From NCBI RefSeq assembly GCF_024868665.1, contig NC_079890.1, positions 33,903,831-33,967,830 on the forward strand: a stretch of 64,000 bases of DNA, written 5' to 3'. The notes under the pieces were generated by a model. It was given only the letters and a program-made list of their open reading frames with translations. It was not told the DNA's origin and searched no databases. Positions 31,301 through 43,300 of this stretch are shown one piece after another. The stretch's first letter is position 1. The number at the start of each line of letters is the position of its first letter. Both the position numbers and the translations under genes were made by a program. This stretch comes from Triplophysa rosa. Lineage: Eukaryota > Chordata > Actinopteri > Cypriniformes > Nemacheilidae.

Positions 31301-32287
31301 TGGGGATGTGACGATTCACCGTGAGCCTGTTGAAAATCGATTATAATATATGACGATTCAAGTCGGTTGAGATGTTAAAGCTGCCATAACACGCAGTTTC
31401 TGCCAATCTCATATTAATCTTGAGTACCTATAGAGTAGAATTGCATACTTCATATCTTCGAAGAGTATTTGGTTTGATCACGTTTAGAAAAGATAGATAC
31501 ACCTGCACGATTATTTCCGGAAAAATACGACCTCCTGGGGCTGTGCGGGGGAGGAACTAAATCACGAGCACACAATAGCCTACATCATCGCATTATCCCT
31601 GCATAACTATTGATTCACTGTAAGTTTGTGTTGTTTACATTATGCACTTACGCGCCGATTGCCAACAAAACACAGATATGACTTAGTTTCACTTACCGCA
31701 TGCGGCATGTCCGGCATCTTTTAGCGCTGCGGGACCGCACCATCTATCAGTTTCAAACGATCTGCAAATCCAGGGTCCGCTGTGTTTATTGCAAACGTGG
31801 ATACGCTGATATTTCTTTAAAAAATGAAAAAAAAAACTAGTTAGGAAAAGCACAAAGTCTTAGTTTGTTTATATAAGAGACTTTTCTATTATTCATTTTT
31901 TATTTGATTTGGAATTTGTTTTAAAATTACAATTTAGTTTTGTTATTGACATAAAATATATTTTATTTTACAAAGAAATGTGCAGCATTTGAGCAATAAG
32001 GGCAGTTGTTTATTTCTAATTTGTCTTAACTCATTTTGGGAAAAATAGTGAAAAAATCCTATCGTGAGGTGAGTGAATCGTTACCTCCCTAATTTCATTT
32101 AGTTATGGATGTGTATAGTTGTTGAGGTCTATAATAACAAAAGTTTGTTTTCTGACACTCAAAGCCTTCTGAGGAACAGGAGTATGTCGACCTGATAATA
32201 ATGAAGTTCCTTGGTCTCTTTGGGATCAAATGCAAGAAGAAAGAAGCAGATGACAAAGAATGTCTTCTTACAGACGACACTAACTAG
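15361..32287 (+). CDS. pkd1l2: Polycystic kidney disease 1-like 2 (polycystin family), complete
   Basis: Thirty-four exons join in frame to 1,927 aa: 15361-15670, 16203-16361, 17332-17520, 18118-18228, 19371-19432, 19752-19864, 19984-20086, 20219-20348, 20427-20563, 20719-20853, 20935-21084, 21165-21289, 21371-21497, 21599-21724, 22397-22619, 22715-22905, 23397-23627, 24128-24229, 24351-24529, 25160-25306, 25383-25582, 26379-26605, 26689-27252, 27352-27451, 27545-27685, 27799-27984, 29044-29368, 29730-29863, 29943-30070, 30162-30322, 30607-30817, 30897-30998, 31093-31224, 32165-32287. Order: signal peptide (1-22), C-type lectin (about 29-150), SUEL lectin (160-255), REJ-like region, GPS (about 785-818), first TM (845-863), PLAT (from 875), further TM segments and the polycystin channel domain. 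Lectin pair plus GPS and PLAT is the PKD1L2 arrangement; PKD1L3 lacks the SUEL domain. The family forms large membrane proteins, some pairing with PKD2-type channels. Human PKD1L2 is about 2,459 aa, so this form is shorter between SUEL and GPS. Confidence 0.92.
16654..16947. mobile_element. hAT-like MITE with 8-bp target duplication
   Basis: TAGGGATGCAC at the left and GTGCATTCCCTA at the right are inverted. Direct flanks GTTGCGAC (16646-16653) and GTTGTGAC (16948-16955) match at 7 of 8. Internal CGATACC/GGTATCG words repeat in both arms. It lies in pkd1l2 intron 2. An 8-bp duplication with TAGGG ends is the hAT signature. Confidence 0.8.
17119..17268. mobile_element. Short TTAA-family B MITE remnant
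   Basis: The left part ACTTCAACCAAAAATAAAAT and the right part TTTCATTTTTCAACGAACTA are inverted. Inner arms CTTATTCACCCTTGTGT and ACACAAGGGTGAATAAATG pair perfectly over many bases. In pkd1l2 intron 2; both outer ends are decayed. Confidence 0.6.
17332..18228 (+). other. pkd1l2: pkd1l2 SUEL / galactose-binding lectin domain (exons 3-4)
   Basis: Exon 3 (17332-17520) gives LSCMNHSTFLRCDSDQVIEI and the FYGRR motif. Exon 4 (18118-18228) gives ERCSGQQVCLAVTDASSFGE and PCPTLGSYLVVEYNCKY. This is the rhamnose/galactose-lectin pattern C...C-x-G-x-x-x-C...F-G-(D/E)-P-C...L-x-V-x-Y-x-C. It places the gene in PKD1L2 rather than PKD1L3. The two exons are joined by a phase-1 intron. Confidence 0.85.
18284..18667 (-). 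mobile_element. LINE 3' end fragment, minus orientation
   Basis: On the minus strand, 18667-18479 encodes the reverse-transcriptase C-terminal motif AFSYVAPKLWNSLPDTIR, then FKSRLKTHLFSQAF. It is followed toward lower coordinates by a 3' tail that reads TTTATTTATATAGCGCTTTT on the plus strand. This is the 5'-truncated end of an L2/Rex-like non-LTR element in a pkd1l2 intron. Confidence 0.7.
22118..22273 (+). mobile_element. tRNA-derived SINE, copy 1
   Basis: The polymerase III A box (TAGCTCAGTGG) and B box (GGTTCGATCCC) are correctly spaced, followed by a tRNA-unrelated part ending in the GTCGCTTTGGATAAAAGCG tail common to fish SINEs and L2-type LINEs. The tRNA part resembles tRNA-Ala but lacks a matching acceptor stem, so it is not a tRNA gene. 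In pkd1l2 intron 14. Confidence 0.85.
22946..23110. mobile_element. TTAA-family B MITE, partial copy
   Basis: It starts AAAGGGAAACTTCACCC, then CTCACCTTCGAGTTGTTCC. The internal CCCCATTGACTCCCATAGTA is shared with the copy near 46460. The right half is missing. In pkd1l2 intron 16. Confidence 0.55.
23397..23627 (+). other. pkd1l2: pkd1l2 GPS autoproteolysis motif and first transmembrane segment
   Basis: The exon encodes CLCNHLTFFG, the end of a GPS/GAIN-type motif whose earlier W and C residues lie in the preceding exon (SEWSDSSC). In this family, cleavage falls between L and T/S of H-L-T/S; here that is residues 814/815. About 30 residues later comes PVVVCFIGAIFLAYILVAIW, a clear membrane span, followed by a basic WARRKD stop-transfer. 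All key GPS residues are present, so cleavage is plausible. Confidence 0.85.
23669..24043. mobile_element. TTAA-flanked MITE (AGGTCCAGTGTATGAAATTT ends)
   Basis: TTAA (23665-23668), then AGGTCCAGTGTATGAAATTT. On the right, AAATTTCACACTGGGCCT, then TTAA (24044-24047). The inverted ends match over about 18 bases. It is 375 bp, non-coding, and begins 41 bp after a pkd1l2 exon. Confidence 0.8.
24280..24325 (-). repeat. SINE/LINE tail fragment
   Basis: On the minus strand it matches, with changes, the conserved GCTTTGGAT...CTGCCAAAT tail seen at 22230 and 48834. It is a short orphan remnant in pkd1l2 intron 18, next to the exon at 24351. Confidence 0.5.
24539..25060. mobile_element. TTAA-flanked MITE, family A, copy 2
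   Basis: TTAA (24535-24538), AGGGGTCATATGACACGG, then CATATGACCCCT, TTAA (25061-25064). It is closely similar to 8735-9282, with scattered small differences and about 26 bp shorter. It begins only 9 nt after the last base of pkd1l2 exon 19, so the host donor GTAAAT sits directly before the target site. Confidence 0.85.
25069..25128. mobile_element. Deleted TTAA-family B MITE
   Basis: GTTAA then AGTTCACCCTCAAGTC, and soon TGACAGAATTTTCATTTTTG with GGTGAAG. Both family B ends are present but the middle is gone. It abuts copy 2 of family A and fills the rest of the same pkd1l2 intron. Confidence 0.5.
25611..26291. mobile_element. 0.68-kb repeat with AGTGGTGCAG ends, copy A (uninterrupted)
   Basis: The left end is AGTGGTGCAG. 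The right end TCATCTCTGGGGTACT is a decayed inverse. The whole unit recurs in reverse orientation at 44588-45705, sharing for example GGCCAACCCGGAAGTT and GGTTCCCTCAACCAAAAGCC. It is non-coding, so probably a non-autonomous DNA transposon. In pkd1l2 intron 21. Confidence 0.7.
29044..31224 (+). other. pkd1l2: pkd1l2 polycystin channel domain exons
   Basis: Exons 27-33. The extracellular polycystin loop (RRV-like RVKRDSCKIAKPMRDSV, WRGGG-like YRGGGYVVDLGADKENA) is followed by the membrane spans: NVNLFCLVTLMLERTAVG, SQVFYFLFVCYYMFVQ, NLLDLFIIILSWTTLSAII, LGYLLAFLVLMASVKLWHLL, SSFIMVIAIVFVAYSLA and LTFVILTLFVSVILEAF. The pore-loop stretch is KTIFNLQFGLFNYDEV. It lacks the LGD-type acidic filter known in PKD2, as expected for PKD1-type subunits that do not conduct alone (inference). 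Confidence 0.85.
30370..30555. mobile_element. TTAA-family B MITE, right end
   Basis: It ends TTTGGGTGAACTGTCCCT, then TTAA (30556-30559). The upstream body is diverged, and the left end is not clear. In pkd1l2 intron 30, about 50 bp before the exon at 30607. Confidence 0.5.
31301..32091. mobile_element. hAT-like element, 791 bp, long form
   Basis: Ends TGGGGATGTGACGATTCAC and GTGAATCGTTACCTCCCTA are inverted. Flanks ATATCATT (31293-31300) and ATTTCATT (32092-32099) agree at 7 of 8. The outer parts match the 437-bp element at 44801-45237, and the middle (about 31390-31780) matches 43850-44230 in reverse. No transposase reading frame, so non-autonomous. It fills the last pkd1l2 intron. Confidence 0.75.
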
Positions 32288-32583
32288 CCCTGATCACAAC
32301 ACTTCTGTGACGTTCCTATTAGAAAACACCACATACAACTTACTCAATTCCTCCTCATCTTTGAACGTATACATAAACAGCACAGAAGAGTCTGTTTTCA
32401 GTCATCTATAAAGCTTTCAAGGTTTAGTTAAATGAAACCTTATCATTTTCTATTCAGAAAACTGACTTGCATTCCTACACACATAAAACAAAGCTAAAAT
32501 GCAAATGTAATATTTTATTATATAACATATTATGTTCTGAAATGCCTATGAATGTGTACCCTTGCTTTGAACGTATTGAACAG

Positions 32584-32589
32584 AATAAA
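32584..32589 (+). terminator. pkd1l2: Poly(A) signal of pkd1l2
   Basis: AATAAA about 297 nt after the pkd1l2 stop (TAG at 32285-32287). It leaves about 360 bp to the psmd7 stop codon coming from the other strand. Motif and position only. Confidence 0.55.
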
Positions 32590-32950
32590 ACGTAAGACCC
32601 AATGAGCTTGTTTAGCATCGATTTTTATAGTTATACAAAAGGAATCTTACAAGTCTTAATACAATGAAATATTTGCAGTAGGACCACTGGGCACCTGTCT
32701 CGATATTTTGATGGTCAAATAACAGTATTTTAACGTAGATGTAAATCAACCTTGTTCATCCTGTATCAATAAAAAAGTAAAGATTAACTAAATTCTTTCG
32801 CTCTTTTAATACAGTAAATAAGTCCTTATATCAAAAGACAGACACAATGCCCAGTAAACCTGCAGATTGTTACAAGTGGACAGAGGAAATGCTGAATTTC
32901 TCCATTATTCAGCCAAGACTGACTAAGCCAAAGTTCACGCCGGCTCAGTT

Positions 32951-35184
<2,234 letters not shown>

Positions 35185-35333
35185 TTTCGATCAATAAATA
35201 TAGGTAATTATTCAAAAACAAATGGGTTTCTGTTTCTTAGCACGCCAGTTTGACGCTGCACTGGCTGTTCCGCTTCTGGCTCGTGTGTATAACTGAAGCA
35301 GCGCTTTAGCAAAGAGCGCACACAAGCGCCATC

Positions 35334-35340
35334 TGACGTC
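35334..35340. promoter_or_regulatory. CRE-like site upstream of psmd7
   Basis: TGACGTC followed by GCG, in a short CpG-containing stretch 150 bp before the psmd7 ATG. It resembles a CREB/ATF site. Motif evidence only. Confidence 0.3.
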
Positions 35341-35802
35341 GCGTAGGACATTGCAGTCTTCGTCATTTTCTTATTATTGGAAAATATAAATAACCTTTCC
35401 TATTTTTATTCTATTTACGCTGAAAGAAACGTGGCTACGAATGGACAGAATGAAAATCAGGAACATTTGTTTTAAAAATAGGGAAATTATATGTTTTATT
35501 ATGTTTTTTAAATAATGTTAATAATTGTAATTATGTTAATAACAGACGGAAGACTGAGTGGGGTCGATATGTTTTTATCTGCAAATATGTCCCAAGTAGT
35601 CAGGCGTTAATTGTGATATTACTTGCGCGTATGTCAACGCTCGACACTAGAGGGTGCTGTTTTCTGTAACAGCAGAGTCGTCTTTAATGTTTCTCCTGTC
35701 ATGTAGGCTGTACAGTTGGCACGTTATATATGTTACTCACATTTGAAGACTTTAAATAAAGTCTGTGCTGTTGCTATTTAATTGTTTTGCACAGAAAAAA
35801 AG

Positions 35803-35955
35803 CTTTCCTGTAGCACAGTGGTTAGAGCATGGTGCTAACAACGCCAAGGTCATGGGTTCGATCCCAGGGATTGCACATAGTTAGAAAAAAGTATAGTATA
35901 ATACAATGTAAGTCGCATTGGATAAGAGCGTCTGACAAATGCGTAAATGTAAAAA
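35803..35955 (+). mobile_element. tRNA-derived SINE, copy 2
   Basis: Same family as 22118-22273: the A-box region has become TAGCACAGTGG, the B box GGTTCGATCCC is intact, and the tail is GTCGCATTGGATAAGAGCG. About 90% alike by eye over the tRNA part. Confidence 0.85.
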
Positions 35956-36039
35956 CGTTGGATTATTCAGATATGCAACTCATTGCCTCCATGCAGTTAA
36001 TTAATAAACCATCGACATCTGCCTTTTTCATGCTATTGC

Positions 36040-36112
36040 CGATATGCCATGGTGTTAAATGAATCCAATATCGGCCGATTAATATCGCTTTCCGATACAT
36101 CGGTGCCCTAGT
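36040..36112. repeat. Remnant of a TATCGG-type hAT MITE
   Basis: CAATATCGGCCGATTAATATC and CCGATACATCGGTGCCCTAG resemble the right end of the 16654 and 58211 elements. No left end or duplication is visible. Confidence 0.45.
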
Positions 36113-37089
36113 CATTTTAAATGTGTTGATGTCTCTTTCAACTGAAATCAACTGTTATCTATTTGTGAAGTGGCATATAATATCCACTGTTTTGATTTCA
36201 CCTAAAAACATTACATGCCTAAAATAAGTGTTTTATTATATACTCATTGGATAATAAAATGATTTGCAAGTTATAGATCTACTACAGACCAAGATAAAAA
36301 ACATAATTGTCCATTCATTCTAACTACTTTTTATCTTTATTGATCCTTTTCATTTCATTTTCAAATATGATTATATCATATGTTATATATTACACCCTAA
36401 AGGGCAGCACTTGTATGGTACTATGGTACTATTACTGTGGTATGAGGGGTTTTCATAGGTCTACTCTGGATGTCAGGGGTTTGTGACAAAGATATCTAGG
36501 TGATAATATGGATCATAGCTGACACATGTTAAATGTTGTAATAAGTATTGACTATAAATTCTGTTCACCAAAACAATGGTTTGATATTATTGTAGATGAT
36601 CCTTTACATTTCATCATAAATGGTTTAATTGTCTCTACAACAAGCTAGATTCAATAACTTTCCCATTTAATATGACAACATGCTACCACTTATATTCATA
36701 AACTTGATGTTTTAGCAAGCAACAATAACTTATTGTCGTATAACAAAATATTAGATTAGACACTACCCTTGTAAAATAGCCTAATTGTTTTAACGGAGTG
36801 TCTAGTACAAATAGCCCGCCATGTTGGCATAGACTATTTGCACTAGCTCCGCCCACCAATATGTGGTTGGAATAGAAGAACGACGCCATTTCAAACAGCG
36901 ACTCCAGTGGCGTAGAGACCTTTTTGGCGTGGGCGCCATCTTGTGGACCTAGCGCAGACTCTCCGTATTACAGAGCTTGAGGACTTCAGAACCGAGGCCA
37001 CAGTTTTGTAATTCTTTCACTCTGTTTAACAAATCGTGTCCATAGATGAATAAACCACACCCACGAGTATCCATATTATGGAGGACGAG

Positions 37090-37345
37090 AAATGACTTAA
37101 GTATAAATACATAAATTAATATATTAATACACGCATAAATGCACAAATAAATAAATAAACACATGCATAAATAGATAAATACATGCATAGATGTATAAAT
37201 AATTAAATCAATCAATCAATCAATAAATAAATAAATACATAAATGCGTAAATAAATCTGTAAAAAATATCAACTTTGTACCATTTTTTGTAATACTACAT
37301 TTATTTCTGTATTTCTACATTTATTTGTGCATTTCTACATTTATT
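37090..37345. repeat. AT-rich quasi-tandem repeat (AAATAAATACATA-like) with inverted half
   Basis: Variations of ATAAATACATAAAT and AATCAATCAATCAAT run for about 160 bp. They are followed by a mirrored part rich in TACATTTATTT, so the block could fold back. No coding meaning. Confidence 0.6.
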
Positions 37346-39127
37346 TATTTCTGTGTCCCTATGTTAATAAGGTAGGCGGTCCTATTCCTCTCTTAAAACA
37401 TGATTGGTCAGCTCTAGAACCGCTGCAGCTACTACTAGCCCCGTTTAAGATGGCGGGTGTTTTAAGAACGATTGCTAATGATTAAGGATCATTAGCAAAT
37501 ATCATTTGAAATATCAATGTCGTATATTACATTTATTGAAATTAATTATAGAAATGAGAATTTACAGAAACTAGATGAAATAAATGTTTATAATTAATAA
37601 TGTATTAAGTAAAGAAACAAATATTTATTTTTATTAATTCCCTGTTTAAAACCATTTGTCAATGGTATGGGCATTTCGCCTTATTTTCATGAAATTTCAT
37701 AATCAATAAATAATAAAAACTCGCACGAGTTATTGCTTGAGCTCCACGTGTACGCGGGAAACATTGAAGCCCAGCCCTGCATTTAACAGGGCTGCGTTCA
37801 GCCCCGACAAAACGTTGCAAAACGTTTTTTAAACGGAAACGGTGGTGCGGTTTGTCGGTACACGATCCGGGATGCCTGCACGATCCGTTCTACGCATGCG
37901 CGTAATTACGTAGTAAACCACGTCACGGTTTCCCTACACTATTGGTATCACGCATGCGATGAAACACTTGAAGGCCTGGCGGCAAATTTTTGTAGGCTAC
38001 ATTGTGTTTTTCATTTAACAGTTCATGGCGGGTCTATTTTGATGTTTTTAAATGTAGCTTACGGTATGCATTACGATGTGTTTACGTGGTTGCTAATCTA
38101 AAATAATAAAGGAGTTGTTATATGAACATACACGATTTTGGTTACATGTGGAATAAAGTCTGAGTCTTTCTGTCACTGCAAACCTTCAGTTTCCTCCATA
38201 CTCCCCTTTGCGATTCATTGCTGTATGGCATTAGGCCTACTTGCTGTGTTTCGATCTGAGGTCCGTAGTATTGTCAAAGACGGTTTGTGTCGTTTTTTTT
38301 ATTAAAAGCTGCTAATATTAGTTAACTTTAAATTGAGTAATTTTGTATTAGTATGGGTCTATATAGGATAATATATCTATCTATATAATCTAAATGAGGA
38401 AAATAATCCCTTCAGTGGTGTTTACAGAAGACAATAAGGAACATAATATGCATTTCTGCCTAGACTATCTGCACTTACATGAAGAAAGAACTACAAACAA
38501 GTCTGGGGAAACGTTACAGAGTATTTCAAACTGACAATGGAAATGACATAGTTTGCACACACAAGTGACATGAGACCAGAGGTTCTTTGTAGGTCCGCGC
38601 GATTGTGGCGAAAATTATATTTTACATAATTAGCGTATTTATTACTTTTCTTGATATTATTGTTAATATTAGATTTTATTTTGAAGCCTGTTAAAAAAAT
38701 CATAACTTTCTGTAAAAGTAAATGAATGCTGTATTTTTACATTAACATCCAAAATAAACTGGTCCTGAAATATGTCATTACATTTGTAAAGAATCATAAG
38801 CGCAGTTTATGAATTTATTTGTGGGTAGCCTACAGATTTCAGAAATTAACCGAGGGAACGAATAACAAAACTGTGACCATGGATTTGCAGGGCGTTACTT
38901 CCTAAAACAGGGACCTCGCAGGTTCCGTACTACGAGGATATTGTAAAACATGAAACCATTTCTTTAAAAAGATTTGCTGTTATTAGATAGACGCATGTTG
39001 CTGTATAGTCCTACAAATGGCGGTGCGCTGTGTGACTTCACGTGAAACTCATGAATAGCTTCGCACGGGAGTCCGGTGTTCTAACCCACCTCTTGCTGAA
39101 AACTCTAACCCTTTTTTATTACCTTAT

Positions 39128-39215
39128 CAATAAAAAAATAAAAAATAAAATCCCTTTATTGTCACTCAACCATATACACAAGTGCAACAGTAGGTGAAAA
39201 ACTTGTACAGATCAT
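39128..39215 (-). mobile_element. LINE 3' tail
   Basis: TCCCTTTATTGTCACTCAAC and CAAGTGCAACAGTAGGTGAA are a tail pattern repeated across fish genomes at the 3' end of LINEs, here in minus orientation. Body absent. Confidence 0.4.
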
Positions 39216-39737
39216 AAAGGCTTTTGTTTAGAATAAAATTGATTTAAGCCTTAAAATTAATTTTTATTCATAAAGTTTAGGGTAAGGTTAGGGGTAGGTG
39301 CAGGGCTTTATTATCTCAATAAGTTGTCATCATTTAATTTTTTTTTATAAATGTAATGATTTGCACACTTATTATTGCATAATGTTTAATGCACAACAAT
39401 AATGAGGTGCAAATAGTAACGTTATCTGACACTATTTATAAGTAAATAGCATCTAAGTACTACTTAATCCAAAGAAAATACTGCTTAGGTTCTGTTTTTC
39501 ATTGCAACGATTGCTATTTACACTTAGTGCAAATAAACGCTGCCTTGTTTTAAATTTGACATGAACATCCCCTTCTGTCCGAGGACAATAGTGAATCTAT
39601 ACTGAAGATGAATCATATATCAAGTTGCCAAATGTGTCAAACAGTCCTGCGTTGTTTCTGGACAATAATGGTTCAATCTTTCCCGAAAACATCACAAATG
39701 ACGGCGTGTAGACACTGACTCAGAGCTTTGCTAACTC

Positions 39738-39805
39738 GCACGCGCGCGCGCGCGCGCGCGCACACACACACACGCACGCACGCACGCACGCACGCACGCG
39801 CGCGC

Positions 39806-39861
<56 letters not shown>

Positions 39862-39880
39862 GCACACACACACTCACACA
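39738..39880. repeat. Alternating purine-pyrimidine tract (CG)n/(CA)n
   Basis: About 143 bp of CG, CA and CACG dinucleotide repeats with hardly an interruption. The CG block is at the left, followed by mixed CACG and then CA. Such tracts favour Z-DNA. It ends about 520 bp before the nfat5 ATG. The open frames through it are low-complexity artefacts. Confidence 0.95.
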
Positions 39881-40102
39881 AAATCCATTCTAGAGCATTT
39901 TGTCCACATGTTTAAATATTATAAGCTTTGTTAACACACACACACATAAACAATAAAATATAATAAATAAATAGAAGAAGATCAATATCAATGTTATCAA
40001 TATATTAATATTAACTAGTATTATGGTCGTTTTTTCACAAAAAAAAATGCTAAATTTCTCACCCTGATGATCCACAACCTCTGTTTTGTAATATCAATGT
40101 AA

Positions 40103-40153
40103 TCACGTGACCAGAGTACGTCTGATCATAGTGACGCGTCGAGTGGGCGGGGC
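40103..40153. promoter_or_regulatory. E-box (TCACGTGAC) and GC box upstream of nfat5
   Basis: TCACGTGAC at 40103-40111 is a CACGTG E-box. GGGCGGGGC at 40145-40153 is an Sp1/KLF-type GC box. Both lie 245-295 bp before the nfat5 start codon in CpG-containing DNA, as expected for a TATA-less promoter. Function is inferred. Confidence 0.5.
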
Positions 40154-40397
40154 CTCACTTGGAACAAACTAAACACAGTCGTGCTTGCTTGCCATACACA
40201 CACACTTTTCAAGGAGCGCTTAACGACGCCAGTACTTTATTTATGAAAAACAGAAGTGACATTTCATACTTTTCCTGCACTTGGCTTTTGTTAGCCTTAT
40301 TTTATCATTTGGGCAAAACGAAGCGTTGACGGTTTGTTAGGATCTGCGTTTGAAGAGCAAGTGTGTTTTAATTTCTTTGCGGATCGGAGGCTCTGCG

Positions 40398-43300
40398 ATG
40401 CCCTCTGATTTCACGTCGCTTTTTAGTGCGGATATCGACCTCGATTCGCCCAAGTCTCTCTACTCCAAAGGTAACTCACTGCACATTTGAAATGGGGTCT
40501 TAAACTCGTACTTTTTCCAAAACCTAACAAGCTGTCTAACTAGACAGCATCAATGGGCACTACGTTGGCATATGGAGTAATTTTGGGCATCTATTAGTAA
40601 GTGCGTTCTGAGTCAGGTGAACTCGCTATGATGCTGTCTAGGTAGGCAGCACGCTAGGTTTTGAGACACAGCCCTAGTTCCATCAGAGGAGAAAGTTTTA
40701 GTTTACATAGTCTATGTGATTTGATGGTGATGGAAAAAAAGGTGGTTTGTGGGGTGATGCCAACATTGCATGATTCTGTTTGTGTTGAGGGGGTGTGTAG
40801 TCAACACAAGAGTTTGTTGATCCTTGTGGTTTTATGTCGATAGGCATTGCATAATGAGATAAAGTTTAATTGTATACATTATTGTATATTTGTTTTAGAA
40901 CTTTGGCTGTAGAGACTTTGAAAGTCTTTAACGGATACTACAAACCATGGTCCTGTCTAAACAGAATAAAGCAGTAGCTCTCTGATATAAACTTCAATAA
41001 ATCAAATTTCCACTAAAAACTTTATTTGTGGTTGCTTGTAACATTGTTCTCATAGTTTGAGAGTTATTATTGGCAGCAGTCTCATGAAATAGACTCCCCT
41101 CTCTTTTCTATTGGTGCATTTTTAATTTCCTGTGCTTTAGATGTTCTTTATAGTGTAGTGTTTGTATTGTACATACAAGGCTTAGAGAGGATGCAAACTT
41201 TAATTTGCCAAGTGATTTAATAGATGTTCTCGTGTTATTAGATTTTTTTATTCAATGACGCTTTTTATTTCTCTGGTGTCTATTGTAGTATACTAAATCA
41301 GGGTTTTAGCACTGCATGGTCACACATGTTACGTAAGCCTAATCTCATTTGCGTTTTCTAGGTAAAGAGCTGCTGGCCACCACTGCTGTTGTTATTATTG
41401 TTTGGTTGTTTCACACACAGCTGGATTCAAACATGTACACCATTCCGTTTTTTGTATTGGTTTTGTGTCATTTCTTCAGCAGCAATTTGAGTTTCAGCTT
41501 TATTGATAAAATGTGACTTCATCTGAATATTGCTCAGCAGCTGTCGTTTCCTGTGTCTTTGTTGATTACTGAAAGCTGCTTAGAGTAATAAGTAAACAAT
41601 AAACAACTACTTTCTTTATCCAGTGTTCACTTCCTCTGGACAGATATTTTAGGTGTACAGCAGGTTACAAAGTGGAACAGCCTCAAGTTACCAGGTTTAC
41701 ACAAGTTCAAAGGGATGCTTTTTTGCTTTTAAATTAAATGGTATGACAGGCATGACAGATCTTTGATGGTTGTCACTAATGTGAGACTTTATAAAGTGAG
41801 GTTTGGAAAATCTTTCATTCATGTCTACCAATACAAGCTGAAGTCATAATGACTTTATCTGGATAGTTGACAAATACAAAAACATTTTTTTGTTTTTGCT
41901 GCTTTTAATTACGGGATTCCCATTCTGGTTAAATTGACAGATGATTTTTCAGTCGCTTATAATATTTCTTTAATGATTTAATTAAAGCAGCTAAGGCCTT
42001 TCACTGTCTCCATCTCTGTTTAAAACATAAAATTGCAAATTACTCTGTTATTTTCTTTATGTGGGATAAAGTCAAATGACCTCAAACTTACATTACCTGT
42101 GAAGCTGTACCTTAGAGCTTAAATTATAACAACTTATTAAAAGCTTATGGTTGTTAATTGGGGAGTTTTGAACACTGATTTTTATGTACTTGCTCAATAA
42201 CATCCTTTTTATTTTTTTAACCAAAAACATTACAAAGATTTCGTTTTCTCTTTAATTTGATTAAAATTTTAATAAAGTCATTCAGTTTCATGACTTTCCT
42301 GGCCTACAAATTTCCTGAAATCGGCTTTTTGTCTTCCCTGGGATTCGAACCCATGACCTTGGTGTTGCGTGTGCCAGTTTAGCCACAGAAACGCTTCTTA
42401 ACATTTATACATATGTCGCTGCAATAGGCTTAAATTAAGCCCTTTCTAAAGACCCAGGTTTTGTTCTGTCACTGCACGTTTACTCTTACAAGATATTCTT
42501 GCCGCTCTGACATCTGCAAATGACCTTTTCACATTGTCGTTTCCCTTTCCATGTCCCTGCTGCGTGGATCTCTGAGTGGACCGGCTAATGAGCTCTCGAG
42601 TCATGTGACAGGCTGCTAGAGACGACAGTTGAATGAGACGTAGCTAAGCATATGGCCGTGCATTCCCAAAAGAGAATCAGAATCAGAATCAGAAGAGCTT
42701 TTATTGCCAAGTGTGCTTGCACACACAAGGAATTTTCTTTGGTGTTGGAAGCTTCTAGTACAGACATTCAACACAATGACAATACAATATAATACGATTT
42801 ACAGTCTAAAAGATTCTAAATTGTGCATATATAAAATAAAGACTATTGTACAGAAAATGGGGGGTAATAACATATAAGAGACATTGTACAGGGTAGTAAA
42901 TAGTAGAATATACATATTAACAGATTGTATGTACACTTGTGCAAATGGATAATTTGCAAAAGGATAGCAAAATGCCCAAGAGATGTGGCTCGTGAATGTA
43001 TTTTTAGCTAGATGTTGTACGGTATGTGAGCAGTGGGGGCACTACTTTGAAATCACATTGTCCTCTGCGATGTGGAATTGATTTCCAGCCAAGATCCCAT
43101 TCTTTCCATGGTGCCGATCACTATAATCTATAAAGGCAAATCCTGTTATATCGTCCTTTAGATTAGTTCTGTTCATAGAGTCTATAACAGATTCTGCGAA
43201 ACCGCTCTATCTATAGGCCTGTGTTGGGGTAGTTGTTATGGCATGTCAGTCAGTATTAGATACCATACTTCTAAATATACCTAAAATGATTTTAAACAAC

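Larger units (their letters stand above)
35185..40397. other. psmd7 / nfat5 divergent intergenic region
   Basis: Both genes point outward. Near 35.2-35.35 kb is the CpG-containing psmd7 promoter side. Then come a SINE (35803-35955), a hAT-type remnant (36040-36112), AT-rich repeat DNA (37090-37345), CpG-richer sequence around 37.4-37.9 and 38.9-39.1 kb, a LINE tail (39128-39215), the CA/CG tract (39738-39880) and the nfat5 promoter side (40.1-40.4 kb). No further coding exon was recognised. Confidence 0.65.

Noticed and set aside
15361..32287. Assignment as PKD1L3 or PKD1
   Set aside because: PKD1L3 lacks a SUEL lectin, which is present here (17332-18228); PKD1 has LRR and many PKD repeats, which are absent.
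37140..37260. CRISPR-like array of short repeats
   Set aside because: Units are adjacent AT-rich microsatellite variants without spacers, in a vertebrate genome.
39673..39934. Open frames rich in Cys/Val/Arg or Thr/His on both strands
   Set aside because: They are produced by the CA/CG dinucleotide tract.
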